Positions 16,192 to 24,735 of a stretch of DNA of 64,000 nucleotides are shown here, one piece after another; position 1 is the stretch's first letter; each line of letters begins with the position of its first letter. The notes under the pieces are model-generated. The model was not told the origin of the DNA. It saw only the letters and a list, made by a program, of their open reading frames with translations, and searched no databases. Position numbers and translations under genes: made by a program. This DNA comes from UBA1672 sp050633645 (GTDB lineage Bacteria > Pseudomonadota > Alphaproteobacteria > Micavibrionales > Micavibrionaceae), in assembly GCA_050633645.1 (NCBI GenBank), contig JBOEGX010000001.1:186001-250000 (forward strand), written 5' to 3'.

Positions 16192-16419
16192 TTAACCACC
16201 GAATAGCATAGCAGCACCGATACCGATTGGAATAATACCCAATGCTTCGATGAAAGCCAAGATGAGGAAGAATTTCTCATCAAGAATTTTTTTAGTTTCA
16301 GGGTTACGTGCAATTGCATCATTATATGCAGCAAAGTAAAGTCCCAAACCGATGGCAGCACCAAGTGCGGGTAATGTTACCAATGCACCAGCAATTAGTT
16401 TAGCGGCTTCTAATTCCAT
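16192..16419 (-). CDS. atpE: ATP synthase Fo subunit c
   Basis: The 75-residue hairpin proteolipid has two membrane helices joined by the polar loop ARNPE. The ion-binding carboxylate is E58 in AFIEALGIIP. The first helix carries the small-residue packing motif (ALGAAIGLGL). No sodium-type Gln/Thr signature is evident, so protons are the likely coupling ion. A 68-bp gap separates it from atpB. Confidence 0.97.
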   Translation of the reverse strand: MELEAAKLIAGALVTLPALGAAIGLGLYFAAYNDAIARNPETKKILDEKFFLILAFIEALGIIPIGIGAAMLFGG

Positions 16420-16487
16420 TTTATTTTCCTTTTTAAGTAGTAGTTTAGTTTAAAACCTTAATTTTCATCGGTGCAGATCATACAGAT

Positions 16488-17240
16488 TTAGTGATGAAGA
16501 TCAACTGTATCTTTTAGATAAACACATGACAAAATTGCGAATACATATGCCTGTATACATGCAACGAGCAGTTCGAAAACTAAGAATGCAACATCAACAA
16601 GCATGGGTAAAATAGCAAGTATAGACCAATATGACCCCATACCGACGGCGGCAACAGAGAAGCCAAGAATAACTTTTAAAATTAAATGTCCAGCCATCAT
16701 ATTGGCGCAAAGACGTACTGAATGAGTAATTGGGCGAACGAAGAATGATATGATTTCGATTGGAACAACGAAAGCCACCAACCACCAAGGAACATTTGGC
16801 GGTAAAAACAGTGAGAAGAACTTTAAGCCATGATTATAAACACCGAAAATCACGGTCATGAACATAATGCATAAGGCCATAACACCGGCAACAATTAAGT
16901 GCGATGTATAGGTGAATGAGTAGGGGAGTAATCCCATAATGTTGCCAACGAACACAAACATGAAGATTGTAAAAATAAACGGGAAATAGTGCCGTCCTTT
17001 TTTTCCGATATTGTCAGTCACCATTTTACTGATGAATTCATATATTAGTTCTGCCGTCATTTGAAGGCGTCCTGGTACCATTGCTTTACGGTGCATGGCA
17101 ATAGTTAGGAAGAGTATTGAAACACAAGCGGTGATGACCATCCACAAAGAGGCGTTTGTAAATGATAGATCCATACCATAAATTTCAGGCTTATTGTCGG
17201 TTAAAGAGACGACTATGAATTGCTCGATAGGATTTGCCAC
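16488..17240 (-). CDS. atpB: ATP synthase Fo subunit a
   Basis: The 250-residue multi-helix subunit provides the proton half-channels. The essential arginine is in SVRLCANMMAGHL. The N-terminus (NPIEQFIV) and the later helices (LVFELLVACIQAYVFAIL) match the family. An 83-bp gap separates it from the upstream atpI. Confidence 0.97.
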   Translation of the reverse strand: MANPIEQFIVVSLTDNKPEIYGMDLSFTNASLWMVITACVSILFLTIAMHRKAMVPGRLQMTAELIYEFISKMVTDNIGKKGRHYFPFIFTIFMFVFVGNIMGLLPYSFTYTSHLIVAGVMALCIMFMTVIFGVYNHGLKFFSLFLPPNVPWWLVAFVVPIEIISFFVRPITHSVRLCANMMAGHLILKVILGFSVAAVGMGSYWSILAILPMLVDVAFLVFELLVACIQAYVFAILSCVYLKDTVDLHH

Positions 17241-17323
17241 TCTAAATATTCTCCGCTATTGAGTTTACTCTTAAAATTTTCATGTTTGTAGCGCATTTTT
17301 TTTTGTTGTGCAATGGATGTTTT

Positions 17324-17638
17324 CTATTTTTTATTACTGCCTTGTATTGCTGCATTGGCACGGTAAACGCCACTTACGAAGCCGAGTATAATAAATACGA
17401 TCATTGCCCATGGTGTTGTTTGGAAAAACCAGTCAATTCCGTATCCTAGAATTCCACCACCAAAGACGCTTGCCAAGAACTCTGAACCTGCTTGTGCGCC
17501 TTTGCGGTCTTCGTCTGTTATTTCTTCGTATGATGATTCGTAATTTGTGCCGTCATCGACCTTGCTGCGTTTGCGGATTTTTTCTGCACGTTTGTTAAGA
17601 GCATCTAATTTTTCAAGAATTTCTTTTTCTTCACTCAT
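17324..17638 (-). CDS. atpI: ATP synthase assembly protein AtpI
   Basis: The 104-residue protein has a charged N-terminal region and two membrane helices (about residues 52-70 and 75-95, FGGGILGYGIDWFF and WAMIVFIILGFVSGVYRAN). The pattern matches AtpI/Atp1, which helps c-ring assembly. Its ATG follows the smc stop by 3 bp (TAA ATC ATG), so it is probably coupled to smc translation. Confidence 0.9.
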   Translation of the reverse strand: MSEEKEILEKLDALNKRAEKIRKRSKVDDGTNYESSYEEITDEDRKGAQAGSEFLASVFGGGILGYGIDWFFQTTPWAMIVFIILGFVSGVYRANAAIQGSNKK

Positions 17639-17641
17639 GAT

Positions 17642-20600
17642 TTAGGCAACTTTTTGATCTATGAATTCGAAGGATTGTTGCAGATCAACGGATACAAGTT
17701 GTGATACGCCGCGTTCTGACATTGTGACGCCGTAAAGACGATCCATGCGTGCCATTGATAGGCGGTGGTGTGTAATGACGAGGAATCTTGTTTCGCCACG
17801 GGCGGCAATTTCGTCTAAAAGGTTACAAACACGGTCTACATTTGCGTCATCTAATGGTGCATCAATCTCATCTAGCACGCAGATTGGTGATGGGTTTGTT
17901 AGGAACATTCCAAAGATAAGCGCGATCGATGCCAGGGTTTGCTCGCCTCCAGAAAGCAAAGACAGTGATTGTAGCGCTTTTCCTGGTGGTTGTGCATATA
18001 TTTCAAGGCCTGCGCCTAAGGGGTCATCTGAATCGATAAGTTTTAAATATGCTTTACCTCCACCAAAAAGGTTTATGAACAGGCGTTGAAAATGGGCATT
18101 AACGTGATCAAATGCAATCAAAAGGCGTTCACGTGCCTCTTTGTTGATTTTGTTAATAGCGCCCCTTAGCTCATCAATCGCTTGCATCAGGTCATTACGT
18201 TCATTCAAAAGCGTTGTGAGCTCTTTTTCCAGATCGCTTGATTCTTCTTCGGCGCGTAAATTTACGGGGCCAATGGAATCTCGTTCGCGCGTTAGGCTAT
18301 CTTTTTCACCTTTTAATTTTGGTAAATCACTGGTCTGATATTTCACAAGATCAACGGCGGTATGGTTTATTAGGTCTTTTGGTTTTATCTCGAGTGTTTC
18401 TTCTATGGATGTTTCCATAGTTATCAGCTGCTCATTGAGTGAGGCAAGAATAGCTTGAGCGCTGGCGCGGTCTTCGCGTGATGAACCCAAAAGGTTTTCA
18501 GCTTCTTTTAATGCTTTACTTGTTGTTGCGACTTCTTCTTCGCAGGTGGCTAGGCGTTCGGCGGCAATATTGCGGAAGGTCTCAAGCTCTTCGATTTTAT
18601 TAAGCGCGTCTTCCTGCCCTTTATCAACGTTGAGTGGCTTTTGTGATAGTTCATTGAGTTTTTCTGAAAGACTTTCAATGCGTGTTCTCAATGTCTTTAA
18701 ATGTTCTCTGGCGCGAATAGAGCGGTTTTTCAATGATATACGCTCGTCTGCTATTGCTTGAATACGTGCATTTCTTGTGCTTTTTTCTTGTATGAGAATA
18801 TCAAATGTGCGTACAGCGTTTTGGTATTCTTCTTTTGTGCTGTCTCGTTCAAATTTGATGGTTTCAATGACGCTATCGCTATGCTCGCCTTCGTCTTGGG
18901 TGCTTTGAATTGCTTCGTACGCAATTTTATCTTGTGAAATTGTCTCTTCTAGAGTTCTTATGTCTTCATTATATGCATTAATTTGATCTGTGAATCGTTT
19001 TTGCTCGCTTTCAATTCTGAGGTTTTTTTCTTTTATTTTTTGTAGGGCTGGGCGGAGCTCTTTAAGCTTGATTTCGATTTCTTTAATATTGTTGAGGATT
19101 ACATTGTAATGCTCTTTTGTGTCTGCCTGAATTTCAAGAGCGGCGTTTAATGCATCTTGTGCTTCTTCTTGTGAGCCTTCGATTTTACTTTGTCTTGATT
19201 GAAGTTCGATAAGTTTGTTTTTTTGTTCTAAATACACAGAATGCCTGTCAGTGGCCTCGGATTTCACGTGATAGCCATCCCAACGCCAATAGGTGCCATT
19301 TGCGGATACGAGTGATTGCCCCTGTTTTAATGCGGGATATATTGCCTCACCTTGTTCATCATTTTCGACATAGCCAATTTGTGAAAGACTGACATGTAAT
19401 TCTTTTGGCGCGTCAATATAGGGGAGTAGGGCTTGCGCGCCATCAGGTAAGTCAGGGAACGCCATAAACTTGCTGTTTGTGCGCCAGTTTGTTGGGGCGT
19501 TAGTATCTGTGGATGCCATTAAGGAATCACCTAGGGCACGTGATAATGCTTTTTCAAAGCCGGGCTTTGTTACGATTGAATCCAGTACATTGCCGTAGCT
19601 TTCTTCATTGTCATTTTCAAAGAATTTTTCGAGCATTTTAATTTCAGATGAGAAGCCAGCATATTCTTTTTCTATTGTTGAGAGAATAGCTCTTTTTTCC
19701 TCTGTTCTTTCTTCGGCCTTATTAATGGCGAGACGTGCGTTTTCGGTTTTTCCGTTTAGCTTTTGAAGGCTTTCTTCATATTGCGCGGTTTTGTTTTCTA
19801 ATTCTTTTATGGTTTTTTGGCTGTTTTCATCAATGATGAGTGCTTGTTTTTGTTCGAGAGCCGTAGTTTTTCGTGTCTGCAAAATATCCATGCGTTCTTG
19901 ATTGCGTGTTTTTTGTTTTATCAGGGCATCTTCACGGGCGCGGCTTTCAGCGGCGTTTTCTTTTAATGTGGTAAAGCGTTCTTCTAGTTCTGTTACTTTG
20001 ATTTTCAGGGTGTCACGTGTTTTTTGCTTTTCCAGCTCAGTGTTGCCTTCGTTTTCCTGTTCTTGTATGAGGGCGGAGTGTTCTTCCTCTATGCAGGCAA
20101 GTAATCCACTTGTTTCCTCTAATGTTTGTTCTTCGCGCTGTTGATCTATTTGCATTTGGTGCAGTTGATTTTTTGTGTCTTGAAGGTCAGTTTTGTGGCG
20201 CTCTATTTCGTCCACAAGGCGTTGAAATTCTAGCTTGTGCTTTTGTAATATTGCTGCGGATTCGCTTTCCTTCTTACGTAATGGTGGCAAATCCTCGACT
20301 TGGGTGTTTTGTGTTTTTGTAAGCTGTGTCACCGTGATTAATTTTTCTGCCACGATAGATTCACATTGTGCGAATTTATCTTTTGCGTCTTTTTGTTTTT
20401 CTAAAAGTGCATGCCATTCAAGATATGTGATGACCAGTTCGAGTTGTCTGATTTGCGCACTTAGGTTTTTGTATTTGCTTGCCTGACGTGATTGACGTTT
20501 TAGTGAGTTTAGGCGGCTTTCCATGCTGCCCAATACATCTTCAACGCGGATAAGGTTTGTGTCGGCGGCTTTTAGTCGGAGTTCGGCTTCGTGCCTGCGG

Positions 20601-21127
20601 GCGTAGAGTCCAGCTATTCCAGCGGATTCTTCTAGAATCAAACGGCGATCATGTGGTTTTGCATTAATCATGCGCGTTACATGCCCTTGTGATACCAGGG
20701 ACGGTGAGTTTGATCCTGTTACGGTATCGGCGAACAGCATTTGGACATCGCGTGCGCGTGCATTTTTGCCATTAATTTTATAACCTGATCCCTTATCGCG
20801 TTCGATTTTGCGGATGACTTCGATTTCGTCTGCGCTGTTATAGGCGGCGGGAGCTTGGCGTGTGTCGTTGTTTAGAAGTAAGGATACTTCTGCAAGGTTT
20901 CGTGGGCTTCGCCTATCTGTTCCTGCAAAAATTACGTCTTCCATACCGCTACCGCGCATACGTTTTGCGGAGCTTTCACCCATGACCCAACGCAAGGCTT
21001 CGACCAGATTAGATTTACCGCAGCCATTCGGGCCGACGATTCCATTTAATCCCGGCCCGATTTCTAGCTCTGTCTTATCAACAAAGGATTTGAAGCCGCT
21101 TAGTCGAAGCTTTGTAAATTGGATCAT
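17642..21127 (-). CDS. smc: Chromosome segregation ATPase SMC
   Basis: The 1161-residue SMC protein is complete. Walker A GPNGCGKSN is at residues 32-40 and a conserved SPRNLAEVSLLL block follows. Two long coiled coils flank a central hinge (about residues 500-640). The C-terminal signature LSGGEQTLASIALIFG and Walker B ICVLDEIDAPLDD close the ATPase head. SMC compacts the origin region after loading at ParB-parS, and a parS site lies at 3704. It follows the dsbA-like gene by 36 bp and is read directly into atpI (3-bp gap). scpA and scpB are not in the window. Confidence 0.97.
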   Translation of the reverse strand: MIQFTKLRLSGFKSFVDKTELEIGPGLNGIVGPNGCGKSNLVEALRWVMGESSAKRMRGSGMEDVIFAGTDRRSPRNLAEVSLLLNNDTRQAPAAYNSADEIEVIRKIERDKGSGYKINGKNARARDVQMLFADTVTGSNSPSLVSQGHVTRMINAKPHDRRLILEESAGIAGLYARRHEAELRLKAADTNLIRVEDVLGSMESRLNSLKRQSRQASKYKNLSAQIRQLELVITYLEWHALLEKQKDAKDKFAQCESIVAEKLITVTQLTKTQNTQVEDLPPLRKKESESAAILQKHKLEFQRLVDEIERHKTDLQDTKNQLHQMQIDQQREEQTLEETSGLLACIEEEHSALIQEQENEGNTELEKQKTRDTLKIKVTELEERFTTLKENAAESRAREDALIKQKTRNQERMDILQTRKTTALEQKQALIIDENSQKTIKELENKTAQYEESLQKLNGKTENARLAINKAEERTEEKRAILSTIEKEYAGFSSEIKMLEKFFENDNEESYGNVLDSIVTKPGFEKALSRALGDSLMASTDTNAPTNWRTNSKFMAFPDLPDGAQALLPYIDAPKELHVSLSQIGYVENDEQGEAIYPALKQGQSLVSANGTYWRWDGYHVKSEATDRHSVYLEQKNKLIELQSRQSKIEGSQEEAQDALNAALEIQADTKEHYNVILNNIKEIEIKLKELRPALQKIKEKNLRIESEQKRFTDQINAYNEDIRTLEETISQDKIAYEAIQSTQDEGEHSDSVIETIKFERDSTKEEYQNAVRTFDILIQEKSTRNARIQAIADERISLKNRSIRAREHLKTLRTRIESLSEKLNELSQKPLNVDKGQEDALNKIEELETFRNIAAERLATCEEEVATTSKALKEAENLLGSSREDRASAQAILASLNEQLITMETSIEETLEIKPKDLINHTAVDLVKYQTSDLPKLKGEKDSLTRERDSIGPVNLRAEEESSDLEKELTTLLNERNDLMQAIDELRGAINKINKEARERLLIAFDHVNAHFQRLFINLFGGGKAYLKLIDSDDPLGAGLEIYAQPPGKALQSLSLLSGGEQTLASIALIFGMFLTNPSPICVLDEIDAPLDDANVDRVCNLLDEIAARGETRFLVITHHRLSMARMDRLYGVTMSERGVSQLVSVDLQQSFEFIDQKVA

Positions 21128-21163
21128 CTATTATCATTTACAATGTTTAAGTTACTCTATTGA

Positions 21164-22000
21164 TTATTCAGCTTTTTGGGTAGCATTATATGCCGCGTCC
21201 AATGCTTTCTTTATTTCTTCATAATTGTCCATGCCGCCAATGGTCACGCTATCATTAATGACGATTGTTGGTGTTGCATTTACGTCATGGTTTTTATGTG
21301 CATCTTCACGACGCTGCGCCATGATTTCTTGTAGTTCTGTGCTTTCGTAACATGCCTCAATTTTATTGGCATCGCCACCTGCAAGAATTGCATTTTGTTT
21401 AATATAATCAATATAATCTGGCTTGCTGATCCAGTCTTTCTGGCTTTCAAAAATTAGCTGGATGAAATTGAAGTATGCTTGGTTAGGTACACAACGTGCT
21501 ATAGCGCCAATGAGAAGGTCAGGACGGTTGCGTGGGAAGTCGTCAAATACGATATAGGCTTTGCCCGTGTCGATATAATCGGCCTTAATGTTTTTGAAAT
21601 TTGTCGCGTGAAATGAGCCACAATGTCCGCATGTGAAAGAGCTATGCTCGGAGATTTTTACGGGAGCATTTGCATCCCCTAAAATACGCGGTGTTGCTAA
21701 AGTTACAATATCAAGATCTATGGCTGGTTTTGTGGCCTCTGTCTCTGAGGTTTCTGTTGCAGAATCGGTGTTAAGCGCGTCTTCTTCGGAAACAACCTCA
21801 GTTTCGGTGGTCGCATCGGTTTCAGTTGATGCCATTTCTGCGCTGTCGATTGTTTTTTGATTTGTTTGTTTTGCATTGTTAAAAAGGCCATAGCCCAGAA
21901 CGCCAGCCAAAATTAAAAATAGAATTAAAATTATCCCTAGTGGGCTTTTTTTTGCTTTTTCTTCTGTCTGATTTTCATCTTCGGACATTGCGAACTCCAT
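21164..22000 (-). CDS. DsbA-family thiol-disulfide oxidoreductase, membrane anchored
   Basis: The 278-residue protein has an N-terminal membrane helix (about residues 21-38), a roughly 50-residue Thr/Glu-rich linker and a thioredoxin-like DsbA domain. The active-site motif is Cys124-Gly-His-Cys127 in SFTCGHCGSFH, with the cis-proline in NATPTIVIND. It probably works on the periplasmic face. A start at ATG 21988 instead of 22000 is possible. Placement directly upstream of smc is common in alphaproteobacteria. Confidence 0.9.
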   Translation of the reverse strand: MEFAMSEDENQTEEKAKKSPLGIILILFLILAGVLGYGLFNNAKQTNQKTIDSAEMASTETDATTETEVVSEEDALNTDSATETSETEATKPAIDLDIVTLATPRILGDANAPVKISEHSSFTCGHCGSFHATNFKNIKADYIDTGKAYIVFDDFPRNRPDLLIGAIARCVPNQAYFNFIQLIFESQKDWISKPDYIDYIKQNAILAGGDANKIEACYESTELQEIMAQRREDAHKNHDVNATPTIVINDSVTIGGMDNYEEIKKALDAAYNATQKAE

Positions 22001-22045
22001 TATATATAATTAGAAACAGTTAATAGCACATATTACAGTGTTAAA

Positions 22046-22078
22046 AGTCAAGGTAATCAATGATTATGACATTGATTA
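22046..22078 (-). promoter_or_regulatory. Inverted repeat and -35 element upstream of the dsbA-like gene
   Basis: A perfect 9-bp inverted repeat (TAATCAATG, 22054-22062, and CATTGATTA, 22070-22078, 7-base loop) lies in the 94-bp gap. On the minus strand it is followed at once by TTGACT (22051-22046), a good -35, with only weak -10 candidates downstream. It could be an operator for dsbA-smc or a terminator of the upstream gene; no U-tract follows. A GANTC site (22088-22092) is adjacent. Confidence 0.4.
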
Positions 22079-22094
22079 TCCACAAATGAGTCGC

Positions 22095-22823
22095 TTATTT
22101 TGTGGGGGCAATAAACACAAGGTCTATGCGGTCATCACTTGTATTTTGTGCGTCTTTTCCTAATGGGCTTAGTTTTAGGCGTGATGGGTTGACGTTTTGT
22201 TTAATGAGAAAGCTTCGCACCTCTAGGGCGCGCGCCAATGATAAGCGAACATCGCTGTGGCTTGAATTGTCTATTGATGTTGCGTAGGCGTGAATGTTCA
22301 TTGTTAAGTTTTTATTTTCATTGAATAATTTTAACGCATGATTTTTAAGAAATTCTTCAATGTTTTGATTTATGTGTATTTCGCCAGGTTCAAGGGCGAA
22401 GCTGACGAGTGTGGTTTCGTCTTCGTCTCCAGCCTGTGTTTGCACGTCGTTTAATGTATTGGCTTGGGCAATGTTAAAGGGTTTTTTGGGAGGGTTGGGT
22501 ATCGTTTTTACCACGTTATCGATTACGGCAAGAATATCATTTGTATCCATATTTTTTATTGCGGTTTCACTTTCGAGAGGCAAATCCAGCTCATTATTTA
22601 TCTTTTCTTCGCTTTCTATTGGTTCGTCATCTAAATATTCATCACCGCTTTCGCGATTATTGAGATAATCAATATATGCGGGCGACGCACTCATGACGTC
22701 AGGGCGTTTGGGCGGAATAGGGATGCCGTCAACAGTTTCGGCAAAGCTGCTTGATGAGAGAATGGCTGATAAGCATAATCCAAGTGAGAGATATTTTATT
22801 GTTTTAAATTTTACTAAGCTCAA
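22095..22823 (-). CDS. OmpA-like periplasmic protein
   Basis: The 242-residue protein has a signal peptide ending near SSSSFA. A proline-rich, acidic central region (PIPPKRPDV, PNPPKKPFN) follows. The C-terminal part is OmpA-like (about residues 145-238). Its core reads LSLARALEVRSFLIKQNV, with SRLKLSPLG and the terminal DRIDLVF. OmpA-like domains bind peptidoglycan. It lacks a lipoprotein box, so it is not an obvious Pal. It lies 17 bp after suhB. Confidence 0.75.
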   Translation of the reverse strand: MSLVKFKTIKYLSLGLCLSAILSSSSFAETVDGIPIPPKRPDVMSASPAYIDYLNNRESGDEYLDDEPIESEEKINNELDLPLESETAIKNMDTNDILAVIDNVVKTIPNPPKKPFNIAQANTLNDVQTQAGDEDETTLVSFALEPGEIHINQNIEEFLKNHALKLFNENKNLTMNIHAYATSIDNSSHSDVRLSLARALEVRSFLIKQNVNPSRLKLSPLGKDAQNTSDDRIDLVFIAPTK

Positions 22824-22840
22824 AATACCTCTCTTTGTAG

Positions 22841-23638
22841 TTAACTAGCGGTTTTCAGAACCTTTTTAATTGGTTCGTATAGGTGTTCGTTTGTTGCAAG
22901 GACGCATCCAGTATCTACTGGATTTTTGTTTCTGTCATCTACATCTGAGATAAAACCCCCAGATTCTTTTACAATCAAATATCCCGCGGCGATATCCCAT
23001 GCTTTGATATCTCTTTCCCAGAAGCCGTCAAAGCGCCCGGCACCCACATATGCCAGATCAAGTGCAGCTGCGCCAAAACGACGAAGACCGAATCCTGCGA
23101 TTTGCATAGCCTGGTATTCCGCGTTGAATTTTTCACGTTTGGCTTTTGCGCGGCCTGGCTGACCAGTTGCGATCATGCTAGGCTCTGCATCTGCGCGGCC
23201 TGATACACGAAGGCGACGACGGCGCATGAATGCTCCCTTGCCCTTTTCTGCATGAAAAATTTCATCTTTAACAGGGTCATGAACAAGGCCAGCAACGATT
23301 TGACCGTTATGTTCTAATGCGATTGAAATACACCAATGGGGAAGGCCATGCAGGAAATTTGATGTTCCGTCCAGCGGGTCAATAATCCAGCGGTAATCAG
23401 AGTTTTGATTTCCTTTTGCGCCACTTTCTTCCATAAGGAATGCGTAATCGGGGCGGGCTTTGCTGAGTTCTTCGAAGATAATTTCTTCTGAACGTCTATC
23501 TGCGGCAGACACGAAGTCACCAGGTCCTTTACGGGATACTTGAAGGTGTTCAACCTCGTTAAAGTCACGGATAAGAGAGCGAGCCGCTTTTTCGCTTGCG
23601 CGCATCATCATTGTCATTATGGGCGTTTGAACTGCCAT
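22841..23638 (-). CDS. suhB: Inositol monophosphatase family protein (SuhB-like)
   Basis: The 265-residue Mg-dependent phosphatase has all metal-binding motifs: the glutamate in LMEESG, WIIDPLDGTSNFLHGLPHW, and the C-terminal WDIAAGYLIVKESGG. Substrates of this family include inositol phosphate; SuhB also assists rRNA transcription in E. coli. Which role applies here cannot be told from sequence. It follows efp by 42 bp. Confidence 0.92.
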   Translation of the reverse strand: MAVQTPIMTMMMRASEKAARSLIRDFNEVEHLQVSRKGPGDFVSAADRRSEEIIFEELSKARPDYAFLMEESGAKGNQNSDYRWIIDPLDGTSNFLHGLPHWCISIALEHNGQIVAGLVHDPVKDEIFHAEKGKGAFMRRRRLRVSGRADAEPSMIATGQPGRAKAKREKFNAEYQAMQIAGFGLRRFGAAALDLAYVGAGRFDGFWERDIKAWDIAAGYLIVKESGGFISDVDDRNKNPVDTGCVLATNEHLYEPIKKVLKTAS

Positions 23639-23680
23639 TTTTATTTTCCTTATTTACGATAGGTTTGATTGATTTTTTAT

Positions 23681-24253
23681 TTAGCCTTTAAAGCGTTCGA
23701 GATATTCACCGACACCGTCTTCTAGTCTTACCACGACCTTTGTGCCTGATTCTACATGTGGCGGAACCATAACTTTTTCGCCGTTTTCTAGTATTGCTGG
23801 TTTGTATGACGTGGTGGCGGTTTGTCCTTTGATTACTGGCTCGGCCTCAACAATTTCCATGACGACGGTATCGGGTAATTTGAATCCTAACGGAGTGCCT
23901 TCATGTGATTCGACCTCAACAATCATGTTTTCTTGAAGATAGGCAGCCTGCGGACCCATTTGCTCTTTGGTGATTTCCATTTGTTCATAGTTTTCGTTGT
24001 TCATAAGGACAATATCATCGCCATTCATGTATAAAAACTGGTAGTTTGTTTGTTCGAGTCGTATGCGCTCTACTGTTTCTTGCGTTCTGAAGCGTACATT
24101 GTCTTTGTTGCCTGTACGAATGTCGCGCATTTCAATTTGTGACACGGATGCGCCTTTTCCGGGTTGTGAAATTTCGTTTTTAACAACAACGCAGAGCTTG
24201 CCGTTATGTTCAATGACATTGCCAGAGCGAAGAGTGATTGCATTTACTTTCAT
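23681..24253 (-). CDS. efp: Translation elongation factor P
   Basis: The 190-residue, three-domain factor relieves ribosome stalling at polyproline. The N-terminal KOW-like domain carries the modifiable lysine K33 at the tip of the SQPGKGAS loop. The OB domains follow, and the C-terminus (GTKVVVRLEDGVGEYLERFKG) is typical. No epmA or epmB gene is in the window. Its ATG overlaps the end of dciA (ATGA), so its translation is probably coupled to that gene, which itself contains a PPP motif. Confidence 0.97.
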   Translation of the reverse strand: MKVNAITLRSGNVIEHNGKLCVVVKNEISQPGKGASVSQIEMRDIRTGNKDNVRFRTQETVERIRLEQTNYQFLYMNGDDIVLMNNENYEQMEITKEQMGPQAAYLQENMIVEVESHEGTPLGFKLPDTVVMEIVEAEPVIKGQTATTSYKPAILENGEKVMVPPHVESGTKVVVRLEDGVGEYLERFKG

Positions 24254-24735
24254 TGTTTTCTTTCCGTTATGATTGCTTTGCCTAAGCGTTCTAATCTTTC
24301 TTTTATTTCAGGGTCTTCTATATCATCTAAGACAGTGGATAAATAGTTTTTTTCGGTTCCCGTCAAGGGGGGGGGGGCTTTTTTGCGTGTTATTGGAGCT
24401 TCTATAATCTCACTTGGGACGAATTTTATATCTGTTATCCATTTATCGCCGAATATGCGATTTATTCTTTCTAAAATCAAACCTTTTTGATAGGGCAGGG
24501 TTGTTGCGTATGAACTTGTCGTTGCTATATCAAGTGTGGCGGTTGCCTTTTGTCCTTTTACACCTTTTCGGTAATTTAATTTTATGGGTTGTGCTTTGTC
24601 GGCGAATTCTGATCCCATGATTTCGCTCCACTGGTCAACGATACGACCTATTGCTACAAACTTTTTCGAAAAGTTATGTCTTGCAATACGGGCTGTGGCT
24701 TCGGATACTGGGCGCATAATGGTATTATCTAGCAC
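24250..24735 (-). CDS. dciA: DciA-like DUF721 protein
   Basis: The 161-residue protein carries a DUF721 domain (about residues 8-105: the IVDQWSEIMGSEFADKA block and the LDIATTSSYATTLPYQKGL block). In bacteria lacking DnaC or DnaI, such proteins load the DnaB helicase. A C-terminal tail follows an APPPLTG segment encoded by an 11-base C run (minus strand). The first codon is GTG (24733-24735), with ATG 24715-24717 as the alternative. Its start region overlaps the divergent mutY. Its end overlaps efp by 4 bp. Confidence 0.85.
   Translation of the reverse strand: MLDNTIMRPVSEATARIARHNFSKKFVAIGRIVDQWSEIMGSEFADKAQPIKLNYRKGVKGQKATATLDIATTSSYATTLPYQKGLILERINRIFGDKWITDIKFVPSEIIEAPITRKKAPPPLTGTEKNYLSTVLDDIEDPEIKERLERLGKAIITERKQ
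24367..24377. repeat. Homopolymeric G11 tract inside dciA
   Basis: Eleven consecutive Gs on the + strand (C on the coding strand) encode part of Ala-Pro-Pro-Pro in DciA. Tracts of this length are prone to polymerase slippage. It is the longest G run I noticed in this otherwise AT-rich window. Confidence 0.9.

Noticed and set aside
19260..19275. Second parS-like sequence around TTTCACGTGATA in smc
   Set aside because: Only about 11 of 16 consensus positions match and the palindrome is broken; the CACGTG core alone is common here.
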